Origin: Adineta steineri
Lineage: Eukaryota; Rotifera; Eurotatoria; Adinetida; Adinetidae
Length of the DNA: 64,000 bases
Assembly: GCA_905250115.1 (NCBI GenBank)
Contig: CAJNOI010000068.1
Location: forward strand, 315,391-379,390
Reading direction: 5' to 3'
Notes under the pieces: generated by a model
Database searches by the model: none
What the model saw: only the letters and a program-made list of their open reading frames with translations
Told to the model about the DNA's origin: nothing
Shown: in pieces, positions 58,201 to 64,000 of the stretch
Layout: every line of letters begins with the position of its first letter
Numbering within the stretch: the stretch's first letter is position 1
Program-made: the position numbers and the translations under genes

Positions 58201-61200
58201 TGGTGCTATATAAAAAGGACCAATTGATAATGCACCACTATGTGTTTCACTTGATGCTTTCACTGCATTTGATAAATCATAATACATTATATTAAGTAAC
58301 ATTGAAGTAAAGAATAAAACAAAACAACATGTACATCGTTGAACACGTGTAAATTTATTTGATGGTGGACGAGAAAATATTGAAAACCATAAATGACCAT
58401 CGGAAACACTATGATAAGCTTTTTTCGATAATACATATGAAAAGTCTTGCTTTTCTGCTTCACTAGCAATTGGTAAAGTTCGTTCAATCTAAATCGAAAA
58501 CAAAAATAAGAAATAGTATGTTTTCAACTACGTGATTTACTCGGCCATCATCTTTTTCAACTGCAAACCATTGTTGTGAAATAAAATAAAACTTATCCAT
58601 ACTTTGTAAATCTCGAACAATAATATATTTTAAATACCATGATGCTGAAGAACCTACACCTGAATTATCATGCCAAATACGAATATAATCCAATAATCCC
58701 AATGATCTAAATATTCAGCTTTTTTATAGAATCTTAAAGAAACAATAATAATGTTACTTTGGAACAGCAATAATAAAAGAATCAATTCCACCACGTTGAA
58801 AAATCTTTCGATGAGGATCACAAAATAATCGAATTTGCGTTTGATCATCATCGCCCGATAAAACAAAATAAACCTTGCAGAAAGAAAAAAAACGTTTCCT
58901 TAAAATATTCTTTTCTTTGTACTATATTACTTTTGAATCTGTTCCTGCATTTGTTCTTTGACCAGTAAAAACAAGAATTTGATATAAATACTGATCAGAT
59001 TTATTATTATCAGCTAATGGTGTAACTCCCAACTAAAAACAAAAATAGAAATTATGACTCCATAGAATATATAAAACAATATTTTGGTTTACTTTTTCAA
59101 AATCTTTCTTATCTTTAAATCGCGCATAAATCATCAAAATAATATAAATTATTGAAGTCACTATCATTGTTAAATAAACTGTTTTATTTTTCATAAAATC
59201 AGCATTGGCAAAAACATAACTCCAATTAATTGGTTCTGGTAAAACAATAAAACCACCAGCAAATGTTGTCAGATGGGTTGAAAGACATTCAGTTTCATAA
59301 TGATTTGTCAATGATCCAACCTATGATTAAATAAATATCAAATATTCTTTACTTTCCTAATCCATTTTATACTTACAATTAATCCATCTGATTTCCAATT
59401 ATTATTTTCATCAAGATAATAACAACCTGATGTATATAGACGAAGTTCATAATTTGATGTAAAATTAAATGGTTCATCGGTAATTGGTAAAGATGTATTT
59501 ATTGAAGAATTATTTAAACAATAAGTATTCATTTCTGTTGAATTTAATTCTCTTATTCCAAATATTAATGATTGATGACCAGGTGTTTGTAGATTATCAA
59601 TAAAATATCGATAGATATCATCATTAGTTAAGTCTATAATTACAAAAAAACAAATATCTATATGTATGTTCGAGAAAAGAAAACCTACTGAAGGGACAAA
59701 ATAGTGTCCATCCATCAATAAGATTAATTGAACTATTTAATTGTGGTGTTTGATCAAATTTATAAATAAATAAATAAGCAAGACTTCGATTTAAAGAATG
59801 AATTTCAAAATGAATTGAAATCGGAAGTGAACTTGTTATATTAATATAATGATAATTAAATAATAAATTATTAGTAGTTGAATTAATTGATGTAACATTT
59901 TGTAAATACATTGATGGAATTAATACATTTGGATCACGAGGAATAATCAGTTGGATTGGATTATTTTGATGAGCTGCAAAAGAAACGTCATTTCCATTTT
60001 GATCAATAATTGAAAGTGAAACTGATCTTGAAAGATTTGTATTTTGAAAATTTCCAAATGAAGCAAGTGGATCTACTCTTGACTGAATAAAATCAAAACT
60101 ACTTTAATACGAAAATGATTCAAATTATAGAATATTACTCGAAGTGAAATTGAAGAATTAGACGTTGTGTTCAAAATAAAATCTGATGGAATATTAAATT
60201 GAGCATTTTCAACTTGTTTCACAAGTCTATCTTTGAGTGATTGAATCGATATAGTTTCTAATGACACAAATGATTGAGATGTATTCATTAGTGAACTTTG
60301 ACCAATATTCAAATGAATATTTAATGAAGAAGTTAATAATGATATCATTTCTGTTACTTGACTATTGATTTGATTTGCTAATTGTTTTTGATAATAAATA
60401 TTTCGATTTTTTTCGATTGTTTCAGTGGAAAAATCATTTCCATCAGAAAATAAATCTTTAAAAAAACAAACTCACATTCAATAATAATTAAATATATTAA
60501 AAGAATCTTACTTAAATTTGACCATGCAGATTCAAGATCAGTATCATAATCAGTAGATATGACATTTGCACGAGAACTATCTAAATCAAGTACTTCTGTT
60601 CGTCCTTGTAATGGCCCATTCACAGCCTAAAATTATCAGAATCGATAATTAAAGAAAAAAAGTTCTTTTTATGTCAAAATCATTGAAGGGTGTGGGTGTG
60701 GGTGCTGATTTCATCTCCTATCATCGTCCACACCCACAGCCTCAAGATTTTGATAGAGAAATGAGAATACTAATTTTATATATTTTACATTTAAAAGATT
60801 TGAAGCACATTGAAAAAGTTGATTTGATGCTGATTGAGCATCTTCATATGAGATCTTTTCAAATATTGCATTTAATGCAACAGATAATTCATAACATCGA
60901 TTTGATACAAGCATCTACAATTATTTAAAAAAGTATAAAAGTTTTCAATAAAATTATTCTTTATAATTTTACTAAAGTATTTCGTGTTAATTGATTTGTT
61001 GCTTGAGTTAATTGAACTAATGATGATGATTGTAATATAATACTATTTGATGTTGTTATGAGAAGTTGAGTTATAAATGTTACTAGATAATCTCGAACAT
61101 TTGCTAAAGAATTTAATTCTGTATTATAATTAATCAAAGCTGATTCATTGAATGGTATTGAAACCTATTTTAAAAAAGAAAAAGAATCGAAAAAAAATCT

Positions 61201-64000
61201 ATTAAATTCAATTACTTGTTGTAAACTTTGACTTCCTAATGGTGATACTGAAATATTTACAGCTGGTATTCCATCTAAAACAATACTTATTTTAATTATT
61301 TCTCATAAATTGAATATTATTATTTACTTGATATGGCTTTATCTAAATTTTCACTATTCATTTGATTGAGTTCTTGTGATAATGAAATGATCATTTGTCC
61401 AACAACATTTTGATTTCCACTTGAAAGTAATCGAACAATTGCATTATTTGTTATTGTACTTGATAAATTTGTTACTTTATCAATTAAATCATTGATTACT
61501 ATGAGATCTGCAACAACACTAACAGAAGATATATTCACTTGTGTAACAGAACCCACAACATCTCGAACGTAAACAACAAGATTGAGTAATGAAGTTTTAC
61601 TATCACCAGCTGGTAATCGAACTTGAAAATTATATTCTGATGAAAATGCAATTATTGTTTGTTGTGATATGTCTGTTGTCCATGCTAAAATGTCAGAATA
61701 TACAAAAGTCAGTTCGTAATGAAAACTATACATACTATATAACGAATAATCTCGTATTCCATCTACATCATACCAATCTGGGCACACCATAGTGAATAGA
61801 GTAGTCATAGTACCATTAAGAGGATTGATTGAACATGAACTATTTGAAGGCGGTTGATTAATAATAAAGTTCAATGCACTTGTACTTGTTTCAGATACAA
61901 ATGTATAAACAACTTCAAAACGCCACAGACTTATTTGAAGATTATTAAGAAATAATTCATTTGTTGCGGTGAAATTACTTGTATTTGTGCCTAAAATAAT
62001 CAGTGAATATATCTAATAATTAAAAAAACAAGATTTTTACCAAAAAACCAAATATTTTCATATGAACTTGTTTGATTAAATAAAGTCCATTGTGTATAGT
62101 TTGAAGATGTTGAATTGTCTGATCCTTGATAAATATTCCATTTAATACTTTCAAGATTTGTATAAGTTCCAATACAAAGAGTAAATAGAGCAACTTGTGT
62201 TGTTGGATTAAGAAGTTGAAATTCAAGATTTGGAACACACATTGTTGATATTACACAACTAAAACAAATACTTTTTATTAGGAGAATTCGATTAAAAACT
62301 CATAAATAATTTACCCAACAGCAATCAGTTGTGGGTGAGTAACTTCAACTGTAACAAATACGTAACCTGTTGCTTGAATAGAAGAATTCTTACGATTCTC
62401 CATATAGACCATAAACTGATAGATTTGATTTGATTGAAGTGAACCACCGAGAACTGTTAAAGATGAATTAGGTGATACAGTTAAATTTCCGAATATTAAT
62501 CCTAATCTATTTCCTTTTTGAAAAATAATAAAAATGATTGAATTAGATTGCCATTAATAATTTTACCTGATCGATTTGACAAACATGATGGATTATAAGG
62601 ATCAATTGTTGAATCATCAATTGATAATAATATTCCTTGTATATTTGGAAAATTATACAATTCATAAATTCGACAATAATACTTATATTTCCATTTCTAA
62701 AATTAAGAATAAACTAATAATTATTTCAATATTCACCTACAGTTATATTACTTACAGTTGCATCAAATATATTTTCATCAGGATCAACTGAAAATGTTCC
62801 AGGATCAAGTAAAAGATCTTGTTGATCACCTCGTGTTATCATAGATGTTCCTAATTGAACAAGATTTGCTGTTATACCTGTTGCAGTTATTCTCACATAA
62901 ACTGAAGATGATGATTTTAAATTCGGTGAATCAATCATTGTTACAGTTAGTGTTAGTTGATAAACACCATAATCAAGAGTTCTTGATGGAATATAAAGTT
63001 CACTAAATGTTGTCATAACTTTTTCATTTAATACAATTGCAAATAAACAACTAGTTGAAGTACAATTTTTTATTGTCCATTTTTTAGTTGTTGAAAGTGA
63101 ACCATCACAATTAAATTGGATCATTGAACTAATAGAAAAGTCTTGACTACGTCGATATGACATTGGAGATGATAGAGATGATTGTCCAGGAATCAATGTA
63201 ATCGTCGGTGAATAACAAGCTAATTTAGAAAAGAAAAATCGATAAACTATTTTTTATATTATTCATATTATTACTTTCATTGATATGTAATCCTTGAGAA
63301 GTTGTTATCGAAGTCGTGCTTGAAACTAACGTTGAATCTTGTACTGTTGAAATGAATCCATCTAAGAATAATGATTAATCAAAAATTCAATCAAAATGAT
63401 TCTGATCAATTTACCTTCGTGAATTTGTGTTGTACTTTCAGCATCAGTCGTTTGGATAATACTTGTGGCACTACTACTGCTACTGCTTGTAGTACTACTG
63501 CCAGTGGTGGTCGTGGTAGTAGTGCTACTTGAGGTACTGCTGCTGCTCGTTGTAGTACTACTGGTCGTGGCAGTAGTGCTACTTGAGGTGCTACTGCTGC
63601 TCATAGTAGTACTACTTGTGGTGCTGCTGCTACTCGTTGTAGTACTAGCAGTGGTAGTAGTAGTGCTAGTGGTAGTGGTTGTGGTAGAACTACTTGTAGT
63701 ACTGGTGCTAGTAGTAGTAGTGCTACTTGAAGTACTACTGCTGCTTGTAGTAGTACTGGTCGTGGTACTGCTGCTGCTCGTTGTAGTACTAGTGGTGGTA
63801 GTAGTAGTGCTGCTTGTAGTACTTTCACTGCTGGTAGTAGTACTACTTGTGGTAGTGGTAGTAGTAGTGCTACTTGTGGTACTGCTGCTGCTCGTTGTAA
63901 TACTAGTGGTACTGGTTGTGGTAGTGCTAGTACTACTTGAAGTACTACTGCTTGTGGTACTGCTGCTGCTACTCGTTGTAGTACTGGTGATGGTAGTAGT
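55257..64000 (-). CDS. Polycystin-1-like protein (REJ-GPS-PLAT-TOP-PKD channel), 5' end outside window
   Basis: 27 exons on the minus strand by GT/AG: 64000-63415, 63361-63275, 63219-62741, 62696-62567, 62513-62315, 62258-62041, 61990-61328, 61274-61216, 61164-60973, 60914-60789, 60626-60510, 60455-60139, 60082-59689, 59633-59377, 59320-59093, 59032-58931, 58873-58758, 58706-58541, 58488-58195, 58090-57951, 57898-57673, 57619-57488, 57438-57181, 57123-56517, 56456-55732, 55488-55364, 55310-55257. Domains in order: Ser/Thr mucin-like tract; REJ/PKD-type ectodomain; GPS site (CYYLDENNNW...CLSTHLTTF, cleavage expected at HL/T); first TM; PLAT (WHDNSG); multi-TM block; polycystin TOP domain; channel-like TMs; charged tail. 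The pore region reads MTLMKFDASQ, without the PKD2 L-G-D filter, so a PKD1-type partner subunit is likelier than a lone channel. PKDREJ-like alternatives cannot be excluded. Confidence 0.9.
55531..55595. repeat. Telomere-like palindrome inside a polycystin intron
   Basis: ATCTTGAGAGTGGGTG ... ACTCACATCCACCTACACCC (outer arms) within intron 55489-55731. Reversed orientation (begins with ATCTTGAG). Confidence 0.7.
60685..60747. repeat. Telomere-like palindrome inside a polycystin intron
   Basis: AAGGGTGTGGGTGTGGGTG ... GTCCACACCCACAGCCTCAAGAT (outer arms) within intron 60627-60788; centre CTGATTTCATCTCCTATCATC. Among the best-preserved copies. Confidence 0.85.
63415..64000 (-). repeat. Ser/Thr codon repeat tract (mucin-like coding region)
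   Basis: An irregular array of AGT/AGC/ACT/ACC/ACA codons, open through the window edge in the polycystin frame. It encodes an almost pure Ser/Thr stalk, expected to be densely O-glycosylated. Short words such as ACTACAACGAGCAGCAGCAG recur about every 100-200 bp, indicating slippage growth. Confidence 0.85.

Noticed and set aside
63601..63828. Leu/Val/Ala-rich minus-strand frame
   Set aside because: Shifted-frame reading of the Ser/Thr tract; the polycystin frame continues through it in another frame.

Overview
The window looks like a scaffold from a bdelloid rotifer (Adineta/Rotaria-like). This is inferred from several things: compact AT-rich DNA, spliced genes with introns of almost uniformly 44-60 bp, an expanded family of rhodopsin-type GPCRs, introns in bacterial- or fungal-looking metabolic genes, and dispersed palindromes built from GGGTGT/TGTGGG units, which match the telomere repeat reported for bdelloids (from memory, not checked). 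Two runs of exactly 100 N (4078-4177, 35696-35795) are scaffold gaps of unknown true size.

Layout. 1-256: end of an NHL-repeat protein. 1.07-2.1 kb: a GPCR. 3.25-5.0 kb: a palindrome carrying two head-to-head copies of a small secreted cysteine-rich peptide gene around the first gap. 6.7-9.8 kb: XPB/ERCC3 helicase of TFIIH in at least 14 exons, with a private 48-bp repeat and a frameshift near the C-terminus. 10.7-12.6 kb: an ACSF2-like acyl-CoA synthetase. 13.1-14.8 kb: a class-III aminotransferase. 16-17.6 kb: an AIG1-like GTPase. 17.6-22.4 kb: gene-free, repeat-rich DNA. 22.5-23.65 kb: a secreted epoxide-hydrolase-like enzyme. 24.2-25.3 kb: an agmatinase-family ureohydrolase. 25.7-26.7 kb: a GPCR. 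28.5-35.7 kb: a giant SPRY/UBA/HECT E3 ligase cut by the second gap, with the start of a GT32 glycosyltransferase on the other side. 38.4 kb: a secreted LRR protein. 40.7 kb: tRNA-Leu(AAG). 41.9 kb: a B-box-like coiled-coil protein. 43.2-46.8 kb: two more GPCRs, one of them in a 1.8-kb segmental duplicate of the 25.6-27.4 kb region. 49.1 kb: a truncated DUF229 gene. 50.0 kb: a fungal-type FAD oxidoreductase. 51.8-53.2 kb: a bacterial DNA island (acyltransferase 3, a gene tail, a rho-independent terminator). 55.3-64 kb: 27 exons of a polycystin-1-like receptor/channel subunit with a mucin-like N-terminal tract, open at the window edge.

The genes do not form an operon or one pathway; this is ordinary eukaryotic gene-dense sequence with accessory patches. 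Housekeeping genes (XPB, HECT ligase, tRNA) are interleaved with candidates for horizontal acquisition (acyltransferase, FAD oxidoreductase, epoxide hydrolase, aminotransferase). The most unusual feature is the palindrome family: about 20 copies lie in 1-21 kb and 45-61 kb, with no convincing copy in about 21.4-45 kb. Copies bracket the bacterial island, abut the truncated DUF229 gene, mark the boundary of the peptide palindrome, and account for the three unusually long introns of the polycystin gene.
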